Program-made: the position numbers and the translations under genes
Part shown: positions 1 through 7,797 of the stretch, piece by piece
Numbering within the stretch: position 1 is the first letter of the stretch
How the letters are laid out: every line of letters begins with the position of its first letter
Notes under the pieces: model-generated
The model's database searches: none
The model's input: only the letters and a program-made list of their open reading frames with translations
What the model was told of the DNA's origin: nothing
Assembly: GCA_017502265.1 (NCBI GenBank)
Contig: JAFVVI010000020.1
Coordinates: forward strand, 1 to 57,727
Length of the DNA: 57,727 nucleotides
Reading direction: 5' to 3'
Source of the DNA: Oscillospiraceae bacterium
GTDB taxonomy: Bacteria; Bacillota; Clostridia; Oscillospirales; Oscillospiraceae

Positions 1-26
1 ATATTTGAATTCAGGTCAAATACCAT
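1..26 (-). CDS. 5' end of an unidentified minus-strand gene (partial)
   Basis: Only the first eight codons are inside the window, reading M-V-F-D-L-N-S-N before the sequence ends. The start is supported by a very strong Shine-Dalgarno (AGGAGGTGG on the minus strand, about positions 33-41) at good spacing from the ATG at 26-24. The product cannot be identified from eight residues. The gene lies behind a roughly 270-nt leader holding an intrinsic terminator, so its expression is probably attenuated. Confidence 0.55.
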
Positions 27-121
27 AAGCAACCACCTCCTTCGTGAAAATGCGTCAATATGAATAGTCGTACTATCCACCTCCGACGCGCAAAGCCCAT
101 CATCTTAGCTGTCATATAGAT

Positions 122-156
122 ACAAAAAGAGTACAGTCAAAAATGGCTGTACTCTT
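122..156 (-). terminator. Intrinsic terminator inside the leader of the left-edge gene
   Basis: A perfect 10-bp stem (AAGAGTACAG with CTGTACTCTT, 127-136 and 147-156) is followed on the minus strand by a run of five T. It sits between a minus-strand promoter near 285-318 and the start codon at 26, the place expected for a transcription attenuator. Confidence 0.65.
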
Positions 157-289
157 ACTGTATGATGCTTGCGCATCTCATGTATGGAATTATTACAGTC
201 TCTGCAATGTCATTTGGGCATAGCAATACCGTTGTGAAACTTGGAGACTGTGTTTTGCCAACGCAAAACTAAGATACTGTAGTAATTAT

Positions 290-318
290 AGTTTAGCACA
301 AGCTTTGTCTGAGGTCAA
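290..318 (-). promoter_or_regulatory. Candidate promoter for the left-edge minus-strand gene
   Basis: On the minus strand TTGACC (318-313) is followed after 17 bp by TAAACT (295-290), with TATAAT directly after it (290-285). The transcript would run through 8-12-nt segments that can pair in alternative ways (188-199 with 276-287; 195-202 with 244-251) and then meet the terminator at 122-156. Confidence 0.4.
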
Positions 319-843
319 TAAAAAATCTCCGCCGCAATGGGCATAACTATCCCATAGTAGGTAGGAGACTTTAATAATCGGACACTTTAGATTGCTTGCG
401 CAAAACATCGAAACTTTATAACCGGCCAAAAGGGCATAATATCCCTAAGGAGGTCAGAGGTAATTAACGGTCCGTAGAACGGGCAGACTTTCTCGCTCCT
501 GCGGGTAGTACAGAAGACGGTTGCTGCCACCTGCCAGACCAGCAACCACGAAGGAAGTAAACTTAACGGTCTATCATCGTAAACTGTGTGCTTATAAAAG
601 CAATAAAGAAACTATCATCCAGTACACCCAGGCTCCTGATCGCCATTGACCGATAGCTGGCGCAGGTGGACATATTGGAGAACAAAGAGAATTCCTCACA
701 GTACCTTGATCCCCACACAACCCGCAGCAGACCAAGACCTATGTAATCTTTGTTGATATCATTATACCATATTATTCTTAAAAAGGAAGAATTTTTTGTA
801 AACAATTGAACGTGTATACCATAAAAATCTTCTGTTTTTGGGA
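319..843. other. Intergenic stretch without a confident gene
   Basis: No reading frame here has a convincing start, Shine-Dalgarno and protein-like composition. On the minus strand, about 450-560 gives a protein-like stretch (F-T-S-F-V-V-A-G-L-A-G-G) with no usable start, directly after a 104-codon open frame of biased composition (877-563) in another frame. These may be relics of a broken gene. The composition is AT-rich like the rest of the putative island. Confidence 0.4.
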
Positions 844-872
844 TTGACATTCCTTCTCTACTGCAGTAGAAT
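844..872 (+). promoter_or_regulatory. SigA-type promoter of the LCP-blaI-blaR1 operon
   Basis: TTGACA (844-849), a 17-bp spacer and TAGAAT (867-872) give a near-consensus promoter. Transcription would start near 880, about 70 nt before the LCP start codon. The spacer and -10 element are overlaid by the first BlaI-type dyad, which fits repression by the product of the second gene. Confidence 0.75.
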
Positions 873-896
873 AACATTATCTCTACTAGAGTAGAG
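857..896. promoter_or_regulatory. Two BlaI/MecI-type operator dyads
   Basis: Two copies of the inverted repeat TCTACT-NN-AGTAGA lie at 857-870 (centre GC) and 882-895 (centre AG, extended by one pair to 881-896), 25 bp apart centre to centre. BlaI/MecI family repressors bind TACT/AGTA-type dyads, usually in pairs, across the promoters they control. One copy covers the -10 element and the other the start region. A blaI-like gene is second in the operon, so autoregulation is the natural reading. Confidence 0.75.
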
Positions 897-950
897 GCGG
901 AGCTTTATATAATAGAATTACATATCCCAGACAAAGGTGGATTAGTACAA

Positions 951-1991
951 ATGAAAGAGAAACAGCAGAAAAAGAAAATTGTGCGTATAATTGCTTGCAG
1001 TGGTCTGGTATTAATTCTAATCATACTACTTGCAGCAGGGATTTTTATAAAGGATCTTCTATCGGATATTAAAAGGCTTGATAACAATGGACCTACGTTA
1101 TCCTCCGAGGAAATTGAAAATATTCTAAATCAAACAGATGGCACTCAAGGAAACTTCACAGGACCGGAATTGAATGGGAATGATGTTGTTACACCAACAG
1201 GACCGGCAAATAAAATAGAGGATAATGCCAATATAAATATTCTGCTGGTTGGTCAGGATCGTCGAAAGGGAGAACCGCGAATGCATTCCGATGCGATGAT
1301 CTTAGTAACGATAAACAAATCCTCTAAAACCTTAACCATGACCTCTTTTATGCGTGATTTATGGGTACAAATCCCAGGATACTATAAGCAACGACTGAAT
1401 GTTCCGTACTTAATAGATAAGGTTAACGGATTTGACTTGCTCAACAAGACACTGGATTATAATTTCGGGGTAAGTGCTGAGCATAACGTAGAAGTAGACT
1501 TTTCTGGATTTGCTGCAGCCATAGATGCAGTGGGTGGCGTAGAGATTGCATTAACTGGAGCTGAGGCTAGACATTTAAATGGGCAGCAAAACTGGAATCT
1601 TATAGAAGGAAGCAATCATCTGACTGGCGCCCAAGCGCTTGCATATTCTAGGATCCGCAAAATTGGTGATGATTTTCAAAGGACCAGTAGACAACGAACA
1701 GTTTTGACTGCACTTATTGAAAAGGCAAAAACAGTTAGTTTAGCGGAGTTGTACGCAATGACCAAAAGCGTTCTGCCTTTGCTTACTACCGATATGTCAG
1801 ATAAAGAAATTCTGGATTATGTAATAGAGTTGGCTAAAATTCTTCCAGAGTTAAAGGTCGTTTCCCAGAGGATTCCTGCAGACGGAGCTTATTATAATGC
1901 AAAGATAGACGGAAATCAGGTATTATGCCTTACGGAAGAGGACTGGGAAACCAATAAACAGTTGCTAAAGGAAACATTAGCGAAAGATTGA
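951..1991 (+). CDS. LytR-CpsA-Psr (LCP) family cell-wall ligase
   Basis: LCP proteins transfer undecaprenyl-linked glycopolymers such as teichoic acids or capsule onto peptidoglycan on the outer membrane face. The 346-residue product has a short basic N-terminus, one membrane helix (about 13-35), a variable linker, and an extracellular LCP domain from about residue 95. Typical blocks are visible: NILLVGQDRR (96-105), the HSDAMILV aspartate block (112-119), SFMRDLWVQIP, and the late YSRIRK and QRTSRQR arginine segments that contact the pyrophosphate lipid. The ATG at 951 has an AAAGGTGG site upstream. It is the first gene before blaI and blaR1 and lies directly behind the paired BlaI-type operators, so it is probably induced by a cell-wall signal. 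Which polymer it attaches is unknown. Confidence 0.9.
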   Translation: MKEKQQKKKIVRIIACSGLVLILIILLAAGIFIKDLLSDIKRLDNNGPTLSSEEIENILNQTDGTQGNFTGPELNGNDVVTPTGPANKIEDNANINILLVGQDRRKGEPRMHSDAMILVTINKSSKTLTMTSFMRDLWVQIPGYYKQRLNVPYLIDKVNGFDLLNKTLDYNFGVSAEHNVEVDFSGFAAAIDAVGGVEIALTGAEARHLNGQQNWNLIEGSNHLTGAQALAYSRIRKIGDDFQRTSRQRTVLTALIEKAKTVSLAELYAMTKSVLPLLTTDMSDKEILDYVIELAKILPELKVVSQRIPADGAYYNAKIDGNQVLCLTEEDWETNKQLLKETLAKD

Positions 1992-2036
1992 TTGTCAACA
2001 ATAGCAGATTTACCAATTACAAGAGGAGTGATGTTT

Positions 2037-2387
2037 ATGAATACACCAAAGATTCATGAGGGAGAATACCGTTTTTGCTTAATAATGTGGGAGTCCGAGC
2101 CTATTCGCAGTCCGGAATTGGTTCGGCTTTGCAAGGAACGGTTGGGTTGGAAAGAAACCACATCCTATACTGTTATGAAGAGATTAGAAGAGCGCGGTGT
2201 TTTAAAGGTAGAAAATAAAATTGTTACATCCATCTTTTCCAAAGACCAAATCCAGGCAGCAGAACTGGATGAATTTGTTACAAAGACATTTGAAGGATCT
2301 CTTCCCGCATTTATTGCAGCATTTGGAAAACGGCAGGCATTGTCCGAGAAAGACATCGAGGAGATTCAACGTATCATTAATGGATAA
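2037..2387 (+). CDS. blaI: BlaI/MecI/CopY family transcriptional repressor
   Basis: BlaI-type repressors are small winged-helix dimers that bind TACT/AGTA dyads and are inactivated by proteolysis after BlaR1 senses a signal. The product is about 116 residues, the usual family size, with the N-terminal EYRFCLIMWESEPI helix, the ETTSYTVMKRLEERGVL recognition-helix and wing region, and a C-terminal dimerisation helix. The frame is open back to the LCP stop, but an AGAGGAG site at 2022-2028 favours the ATG at 2037 (or 2031). It precedes blaR1 by 12 nt. The two dyads in front of the operon are the likely targets. Confidence 0.88.
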   Translation: MNTPKIHEGEYRFCLIMWESEPIRSPELVRLCKERLGWKETTSYTVMKRLEERGVLKVENKIVTSIFSKDQIQAAELDEFVTKTFEGSLPAFIAAFGKRQALSEKDIEEIQRIING

Positions 2388-2399
2388 GGAGGTGCTTCT

Positions 2400-4193
2400 A
2401 TGCAGAACTTGTTTTTAGAATTGGTGAAACTGAGTTTAATCGGTTCTTTGCTGGCTATTGCAGTTATGCTGGTTCGGCTTGTTTTCCGGAAAGCACCTAA
2501 GTGGATATGTGTACTTCTCTGGGGTGTGGTAGCTATTCGCCTCGTAATGCCATTTTCTATAGAAAGCAATTTTTCTCTTGTGCCGGATAAATTGGCGACT
2601 GGTCAAATCATTACCGCTGTTAGCAATAACTATATTGGCGAAGTAGATGTTCTCTATGATAGTAATCCAGGGTATAGCAGTGCGCTGGAAGCTGGCAGAC
2701 AGCCGGTTAGCTCTGAACAGAGTAATTATGTGGTAACACAAAAAGATTCTTTGTCGGCACCTAAAACTGTTGGAGAAACGGTCTTTCCTGTGTTTAGCTG
2801 GTTGTGGCTGGTGGGAATGGTAGTAATGTTGACTTACTCGACAGTTAGTGTTTCTCGGCTAAAAGGAAAAATGAAGGAAGCCACACTGTTACAAGAAAAT
2901 ATTTGGCAAAGCGAACAGGTAGATTCTCCCTTCGTTTTAGGGGTGTTTTGCCCACGAATTTATTTGCCCTATGAGATAACTTCCTGTGATATGGAAAATG
3001 TAATTGCCCATGAGAAGGCGCATATTCATCGCAAAGATCACTGGTGGAAGCCCATTGGATTTTTCCTGCTTTCCATTTATTGGTTTAACCCTGTGATGTG
3101 GATCGCCTATATCTTGCTGTGCCGGGATATTGAATCGGCTTGCGACGAAAAAGTAATCAAAGATATGGATCAAGAAGAATTGCGTGCATATTCTACTGCG
3201 CTTCTTAATTGTAGTATCCATCGCCGGAGAATTGCAGCATGTCCACTTGCTTTTGGTGAGGTTAGGGTCAAAACTCGGGTGCGTTCTGTAATGCACTATA
3301 AAAAACCGGCTTTTTGGATTGTTGTTGTCGGGCTCGTCCTTTCAATATCGGTAGCGATTTGTTTTTTAACTACACCCAAAGCGAAAGCCTATGGTGAAAC
3401 GAACCAGCAAAAGCTAAGTGTAACCCAGCTCACGTTAAAGGAAAACTACCCAGAATATTTTGGGTTGGATGCTACAGACGGGCTGGATGTGTATGTTTGG
3501 CAGATGGCTGAGAATAGCTATTCCTTTTGCCTCCTACCCCACAGCAGAAGCGGTCGGGAGTATTTATTCGATGGTTGGATGGACTTGAAAGGCGTCAATG
3601 CTGCGCAAATGCAGGAAATCCTAATGACCTACTCGGTGGAAGAAGAGGATATTTATATTATTCCTTGGCAACACCCACTTTCCAGCTATCTTCCTGAGTT
3701 CTGCATCGTAACTGAAGGGGTGGACATGGATAAAAAACAAGCAGATTATGCGGAAAAAATTCGTAAGATGCTATTCGACATACCTGCCGCAGATAATGAG
3801 TCAACAGGTGAAAGTGAAACTGAAGATAATCAACAGCAGGAATCCGGTAATAGTGCAATCGATGTGGATTGTTCCTATATGGAACTGACCTATTACGGAA
3901 GCGAACAAAATCCCTATGTGATTGAAGACAAGGCGATTTGCGCAGAACTGTTGAGAATGATACTGGATGCACACAAGCAAAAGCATGACAGTACAAATAG
4001 ATATCCAGGAGTGCCCTTTACCATTACCGTATACCGGGAGGGAGAAGCTCCTGTAAAGTTTTCTGTCTGGAACAGATACGAATTCAAGGGTTTTGAGGAA
4101 AACACATTTTTTATTGATGGAGAGCTAACGGAATTGTCCAATTATTTGGAAGATCATTATCCTTCTAATGTTTGGTATAGCGAAAGAGAATAA
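2400..4193 (+). CDS. BlaR1-like M56 family sensor metalloprotease
   Basis: M56 proteins are polytopic membrane zinc proteases that transmit an extracellular signal by triggering loss of a BlaI-type repressor. The 597-residue product has N-terminal membrane helices, the zinc motif HEKAH (204-208), the downstream ESACDEKV block (about 245-252) with the third ligand, and a last helix at about 303-323. The extracellular part (about 325-597) is not a penicillin-binding domain: no SxxK/KTG set is visible, and the segment resembles small secreted Gram-positive repeat domains instead. The inducer is therefore probably not a beta-lactam bound in the BlaR1 way. A strong GGAGGTG site precedes the ATG, and the gene is tightly coupled to blaI. 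Confidence 0.88.
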   Translation: MQNLFLELVKLSLIGSLLAIAVMLVRLVFRKAPKWICVLLWGVVAIRLVMPFSIESNFSLVPDKLATGQIITAVSNNYIGEVDVLYDSNPGYSSALEAGRQPVSSEQSNYVVTQKDSLSAPKTVGETVFPVFSWLWLVGMVVMLTYSTVSVSRLKGKMKEATLLQENIWQSEQVDSPFVLGVFCPRIYLPYEITSCDMENVIAHEKAHIHRKDHWWKPIGFFLLSIYWFNPVMWIAYILLCRDIESACDEKVIKDMDQEELRAYSTALLNCSIHRRRIAACPLAFGEVRVKTRVRSVMHYKKPAFWIVVVGLVLSISVAICFLTTPKAKAYGETNQQKLSVTQLTLKENYPEYFGLDATDGLDVYVWQMAENSYSFCLLPHSRSGREYLFDGWMDLKGVNAAQMQEILMTYSVEEEDIYIIPWQHPLSSYLPEFCIVTEGVDMDKKQADYAEKIRKMLFDIPAADNESTGESETEDNQQQESGNSAIDVDCSYMELTYYGSEQNPYVIEDKAICAELLRMILDAHKQKHDSTNRYPGVPFTITVYREGEAPVKFSVWNRYEFKGFEENTFFIDGELTELSNYLEDHYPSNVWYSERE

Positions 4194-4198
4194 ACTGT

Positions 4199-4633
4199 AT
4201 GAGGAAACATAGAATTGCATCAATCTTTTCTGCATTAGTTATTGTAGTTTTGTGCGTATCACTGTTTGCTGCTTGCAATAAAATTGAGAGCATTGAAGAA
4301 AACCATGTGGAAAAAATCGACGCTTGGGTTATTAACAGTAAGGAAGAATACAAACTGTCTTCAGATGAGGCTAAGAAATTTATAGATTTATTTAATGCCG
4401 CAAGCTATGAGGGAAAAAGCACAGGCGAAGGCGGAACGCCACAATTCGGAATACGTGTATATTTCAGTGACGGAGCTTACTTGCAAGTGAATGATTTTGA
4501 CGGTTCGAGTAAATTTGAGGTATACACCAGTAAAGCAAACGGGGTTCAATCACGATGTTATTATGTTAGCAGCGAAGAATTGTATGCTTTTGCTGCAGAA
4601 CTGGCGGACAAAGTCAATAATAACAGCGACTAA
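4199..4633 (+). CDS. Small predicted lipoprotein
   Basis: The 144-residue product starts with a basic N-terminus and hydrophobic stretch ending in the lipobox LFAAC (Cys about residue 26), so it should be lipid-anchored outside the membrane. The rest is a small globular domain with no family I can name. Its start lies 6 nt after the blaR1 stop with only a weak ribosome site, which suggests translational coupling and membership of the BlaI-controlled operon. A role in sensing or cell-wall response is inference from position only. Confidence 0.65.
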   Translation: MRKHRIASIFSALVIVVLCVSLFAACNKIESIEENHVEKIDAWVINSKEEYKLSSDEAKKFIDLFNAASYEGKSTGEGGTPQFGIRVYFSDGAYLQVNDFDGSSKFEVYTSKANGVQSRCYYVSSEELYAFAAELADKVNNNSD

Positions 4634-4694
4634 ACAATGCGAAGCTGTTAGGATCAGAACAAGTGGAATTAACTAAAATGAAAGAGGGGGCTAT

Positions 4695-4991
4695 ATGAAT
4701 AATACATATTCTTTTGAACTTGATTATACCACCTTAGTGGTTTTTATCTCTGTAATAGTTACCCTGCTGTTACAAATCTTGCTCTGTTTTAAGAGTAAAA
4801 AAATGTGGGTCAAAATCCTCCCTGCAATGCTGCTGGTTCTTTCTGCAATCGTTTTTTCTATTTGTAGTGCACGGATTGGGGGATGGGATGCGTTTGGGTA
4901 TCTTTTCTTTGCGTTCTTATCTTTGGGCCTAATTATTGTATGTGGCATCGGTTGGATAATCTGGGCAATCGTTAGAAAAAGAAACAAATGA
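4695..4991 (+). CDS. Small three-helix membrane protein, function unknown
   Basis: The 98-residue protein is almost wholly hydrophobic, with predicted helices at about 12-32, 38-57 and 66-92 and a basic C-terminal tail (V-R-K-R-N-K) on the cytoplasmic side. It has a good AGAGGGGG site. No family is recognised. It ends at a strong intrinsic terminator, so it is probably the last gene of the transcript that begins with the LCP gene. Confidence 0.6.
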   Translation: MNNTYSFELDYTTLVVFISVIVTLLLQILLCFKSKKMWVKILPAMLLVLSAIVFSICSARIGGWDAFGYLFFAFLSLGLIIVCGIGWIIWAIVRKRNK

Positions 4992-5018
4992 AGGAGGCCT
5001 ATACAATGGCCTCCTTTT
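4990..5018 (+). terminator. Intrinsic terminator after the BlaI-BlaR1 operon
   Basis: AAGGAGGCC (4991-4999) pairs with GGCCTCCTT (5008-5016), followed by TT. The stem begins at the stop codon of the small membrane protein and marks the end of the operon. Confidence 0.8.
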
Positions 5019-5072
5019 GCGTTATAATAATTTTAGATAGTGGCAGGCATAACTCTAAAGGGAGGGATTGTA

Positions 5073-5633
5073 ATGAAAAGTCTAAAGATTTTGCTAATAA
5101 TTGCTCTTGTGTTTCTGCTCTATATCGGTTTGCGGTTCTTTGTGAAACGGATACGGGCAATCATTACTTTGAAAAAGTTTTGCAAAAAACATAATTATAG
5201 TTGTAAAATAAGTCCTCACTGTATGCTGCCGTTAAACAGTACCGCTTGCTTGGTGCAAATCGAAACAGATACTGCCATTTATCCAATCAAGCTGTTTGGC
5301 CTGTTACGGAAACATTGTGAAATTCATTTCTGGAATTTGCAGGAGTACTCCGTGGAATGGTATTTTAGTCGTTATGGATTGGTGGGTAGCACCCCTATTG
5401 GCCTAACTAATACCAAACGACGCAGAAGCCTAGGGAATAGTAGTTGGACAGCTGTCCCTAGCGAAAAAACAACGATTCCTATTCTTTTAATTGCTCCCGC
5501 CCAAGCACCCGTGCGACTGACAAAGACAGATGTAACCCGCTTTGTTGATTTGCGTGCCGGTGAAAAGGTTGACGATGTTCTGTTTGCAGACTTGGATTTT
5601 TTACTCCGCTATATTGCTAAAAATGAAGGATAA
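5073..5633 (+). CDS. Membrane-anchored protein of unknown function
   Basis: The 186-residue product has one N-terminal membrane helix (about 4-22) followed by a basic segment and a mixed globular domain, cytoplasmic or extracellular depending on topology. It contains several cysteines (for example K-F-C-K-K-H-N-Y-S-C) but no motif I recognise. The start at 5073 is chosen because AAGGGAGGG lies 7 nt upstream; the open frame also extends to 5040. It stands between the previous terminator and other membrane orphans, in AT-rich island sequence. Confidence 0.6.
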   Translation: MKSLKILLIIALVFLLYIGLRFFVKRIRAIITLKKFCKKHNYSCKISPHCMLPLNSTACLVQIETDTAIYPIKLFGLLRKHCEIHFWNLQEYSVEWYFSRYGLVGSTPIGLTNTKRRRSLGNSSWTAVPSEKTTIPILLIAPAQAPVRLTKTDVTRFVDLRAGEKVDDVLFADLDFLLRYIAKNEG

Positions 5634-5753
5634 AATTATTGGCGGTGATAATCTCCGGTACGGCGTAGAAAAGTTGATTCATCTTATTGGTGAGAGAATT
5701 GCTTAATAAAGAAATCAATATGTATGAAGAACTAAAAATGCGAGGTTAAGGAA

Positions 5754-6278
5754 ATGCAAAATCAAGACAAGAACTTTTGGCACAAATTAAAGGAAGTGCT
5801 TTTGAAATTTGCACCTTATTTTGTTAATTACTTTGCTGGAGTAGGTGTGGGACTACTTATATCTGTAGTTTGTAATATTCCACTCCGATTTATTAAGATT
5901 ATTAACATTGATTTAGCCCTCTTCATAGTGGGATTTGTAGGGATGGGCGTAACTCTGTTTAGGAGAAGTTGGGCGCTAAGTTATAGTGCAAACAGTTATA
6001 CCTACACTTTTAAACTGAAAACGACATTGCTTTTGGTAGGAATGGTTTTGGGTGTGCAAGTTCTATTAAGTTTACTTATTGGACATACCGTGTACATTTC
6101 TGGACCAACACATTGGCTAGCTTTTTATGTTTTGTCGGCTATTAATCCCACATTAGTAAATGCAAAAACAATGCTACTCAATATTGATTGGGCACTGCTA
6201 CTTGTAGCGGACATATGTATATATGCACCGATAATGATATTGGGAGAGTATCTCGGTGCTAAACAACACAATAAGTAA
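5754..6278 (+). CDS. Multi-pass membrane protein, function unknown
   Basis: The 174-residue protein has about four hydrophobic segments (roughly 25-45, 50-68, 90-112, 148-165) and a charged N-terminus. It resembles the many small uncharacterised Clostridia membrane proteins and has no recognised motif. GGTTAAGGAA just upstream is a modest ribosome site. The 120 nt before it hold no intact gene. Confidence 0.6.
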   Translation: MQNQDKNFWHKLKEVLLKFAPYFVNYFAGVGVGLLISVVCNIPLRFIKIINIDLALFIVGFVGMGVTLFRRSWALSYSANSYTYTFKLKTTLLLVGMVLGVQVLLSLLIGHTVYISGPTHWLAFYVLSAINPTLVNAKTMLLNIDWALLLVADICIYAPIMILGEYLGAKQHNK

Positions 6279-6331
6279 GCAGCGTATATAGAAATTGTTC
6301 TTCAACCCTATGTTTGAATGGAGAGATATTT

Positions 6332-6667
6332 ATGAAAACGACGACAATAGGGCGTTGGATCTTTTTGATTCTATCCCTAATTGTTCCGTTCCTCTATTTA
6401 TCAATGTATTTTCCTGTTTGGAACGGCAAAGAACTTTTGCTTGTAAATTCGGGTACATTGGGAATAGTCCTTTTTGTTTTTCAATGTGTAAGCCTATTGT
6501 TTGCAATCCTATGCCTATGCTTTGCCAAGCTTAGGAATAGCGATAGCTGTTTGCTGTTCTTAGTTGAGGCTATCTTTTTTATTGCCTCACTTGCAATTAC
6601 CGGTTTTTGTTGGTTTTTCTTTATTATGGAACTGCTTAATGTTCCTTGGTTTCCAGCTCAACGCTGA
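6332..6667 (+). CDS. Small membrane protein, function unknown
   Basis: About 111 residues with three hydrophobic helices and a short polar tail. The ATG at 6332 has GGAGAG 7 nt upstream; an earlier in-frame ATG at 6314 has no good site. No family is recognised. It ends before a long hairpin and is probably the last of the run of small membrane proteins in the island. Confidence 0.55.
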   Translation: MKTTTIGRWIFLILSLIVPFLYLSMYFPVWNGKELLLVNSGTLGIVLFVFQCVSLLFAILCLCFAKLRNSDSCLLFLVEAIFFIASLAITGFCWFFFIMELLNVPWFPAQR

Positions 6668-6695
6668 GCCCGAATGCGATAGATGATAAATTTAT

Positions 6696-6732
6696 AATAG
6701 CCGTTGGATGAAAAAACTGTCCAGCGGCTATT
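6696..6732 (+). terminator. Hairpin terminator
   Basis: A 13-bp stem (AATAGCCGTTGGA with TCCAGCGGCTATT, one G-T pair) separates the small membrane proteins from the Fic gene. The T-run is short, so termination may be partial. Confidence 0.55.
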
Positions 6733-6806
6733 TACATTATCTGAAGGTTAGGGGATATGTTCTTCGCTTTATCGGCAATAAGTGAAAAACAAAACGAATA
6801 TATTGG

Positions 6807-6835
6807 TTGCCATTTTGCCGGTAATGTGGTATAAT
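6807..6835 (+). promoter_or_regulatory. Promoter of the Fic-YobI pair
   Basis: TTGCCA (6807-6812), a 17-bp spacer and a perfect TATAAT (6830-6835) precede the Fic gene by about 30 nt. No other promoter is apparent before the YobI-like gene, so both are probably on one transcript. Confidence 0.65.
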
Positions 6836-6865
6836 AATGGCGAGATAATTTGCCAGGAGGGAACT

Positions 6866-7753
6866 ATGGAATACGTATCTGTTGCGAAAATGGCTGAAAA
6901 ATGGGGACTTTCTGAACGAAGTGTGCGGAATTACTGCGCCCATGGCAGGATTGCCGAAGCAAAGCTTATCGGCAAAACTTGGTACATTCCGGAAAATGCG
7001 CAGAAGCCGGATCGCGTCAACAAAAAGAAAGACACCCTCTCGTTATTGCAGATCCTCCGGGAGCAGAAAGCGTCCAAGATGACCGGTGGTATCTATCATA
7101 AAGTGCAGATCGACCTGACATATAACTCCAACCATATTGAGGGCAGCCGCCTTACCCACGATCAGACCCGGTATATTTTTGAGACCAACACCATTGGCTT
7201 TGAAAACGAGTCTGTGAATGTGGACGATGTGATCGAAACCTCCAACCACTTCCACTGCATTGATATGGTGATCGACCAGGCAGGTTCTGCTTTGACCGAG
7301 AAGTTTATTAAAGAACTGCATTTTGTACTGAAGACCGGCACCAGCGACAGCCGAAAGGATTGGTTCAAAGTGGGCGAGTACAAAAAGTTGCCCAATGAGG
7401 TGGGCGGTAATGACACTACACTCCCCGAAAATGTTTCCGGTGAGATGCGCAAGTTGCTGGCAGACTATAATGCACTGCCTTCCAAGACTTTTGAAGACGT
7501 CGTAGCCTTCCATGTGGCTTTTGAACGCATCCATCCCTTCCAAGACGGAAATGGTCGTGTAGGCCGCCTGATCCTCTTTAAGGAGTGCCTAAAGAATAAC
7601 ATCGTGCCTTTCATTATCGAGGACAATCTGAAGTTGTTCTACTACCGCGGACTCAAAGAGTGGGACTACGAAAAAGGCTTCCTAATGGACACTTGTCTCA
7701 CCGCGCAGGATCGTTTTAAAGCGTATTTGGATTACTTTAGAATTGGGTACTGA
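6866..7753 (+). CDS. Fic domain protein with N-terminal helix-turn-helix
   Basis: Fic proteins transfer AMP or other phospho-moieties from a nucleotide to a target protein. The 295-residue product has an N-terminal HTH of the MerR/excisionase kind (about 1-48), an inhibitory-helix motif SNHIEG (88-93, fitting S/TxxxE-G/N) that blocks ATP until released, and the complete catalytic loop HPFQDGNGRVGR (223-234), so it should be active and self-inhibited. The start at 6866 follows CAGGAGGG; an upstream extension to 6782 would overlap the promoter. It lies 44 nt before the YobI-like NTPase. The HTH may allow autoregulation. Whether it acts as a toxin, regulator or defence effector is not visible. 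Confidence 0.88.
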   Translation: MEYVSVAKMAEKWGLSERSVRNYCAHGRIAEAKLIGKTWYIPENAQKPDRVNKKKDTLSLLQILREQKASKMTGGIYHKVQIDLTYNSNHIEGSRLTHDQTRYIFETNTIGFENESVNVDDVIETSNHFHCIDMVIDQAGSALTEKFIKELHFVLKTGTSDSRKDWFKVGEYKKLPNEVGGNDTTLPENVSGEMRKLLADYNALPSKTFEDVVAFHVAFERIHPFQDGNGRVGRLILFKECLKNNIVPFIIEDNLKLFYYRGLKEWDYEKGFLMDTCLTAQDRFKAYLDYFRIGY

Positions 7754-7797
7754 TATAGTGCGGCAAAACAAACTTGAAATAGAGAGAGGAGTTTCAT

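Noticed and set aside
11..103. Short minus-strand ORF of 30 codons overlapping the start of the left-edge gene
   Set aside because: The leader-peptide position is tempting, but the ribosome site is weak and the strong Shine-Dalgarno inside it serves the downstream gene.
563..877. A 104-codon minus-strand open frame at the left
   Set aside because: It begins inside the BlaI-controlled promoter region, has a poor ribosome site, and its composition does not resemble a folded protein. A relic is possible, but a live gene is not supported.
5623..5749. A 27-codon frame followed in another frame by N-K-E-I-N-M-Y-E-E-L-K-M-R-G
   Set aside because: It looks like the frameshifted tail of some protein, but it has no ribosome site or identifiable family, so it is not called as a gene.
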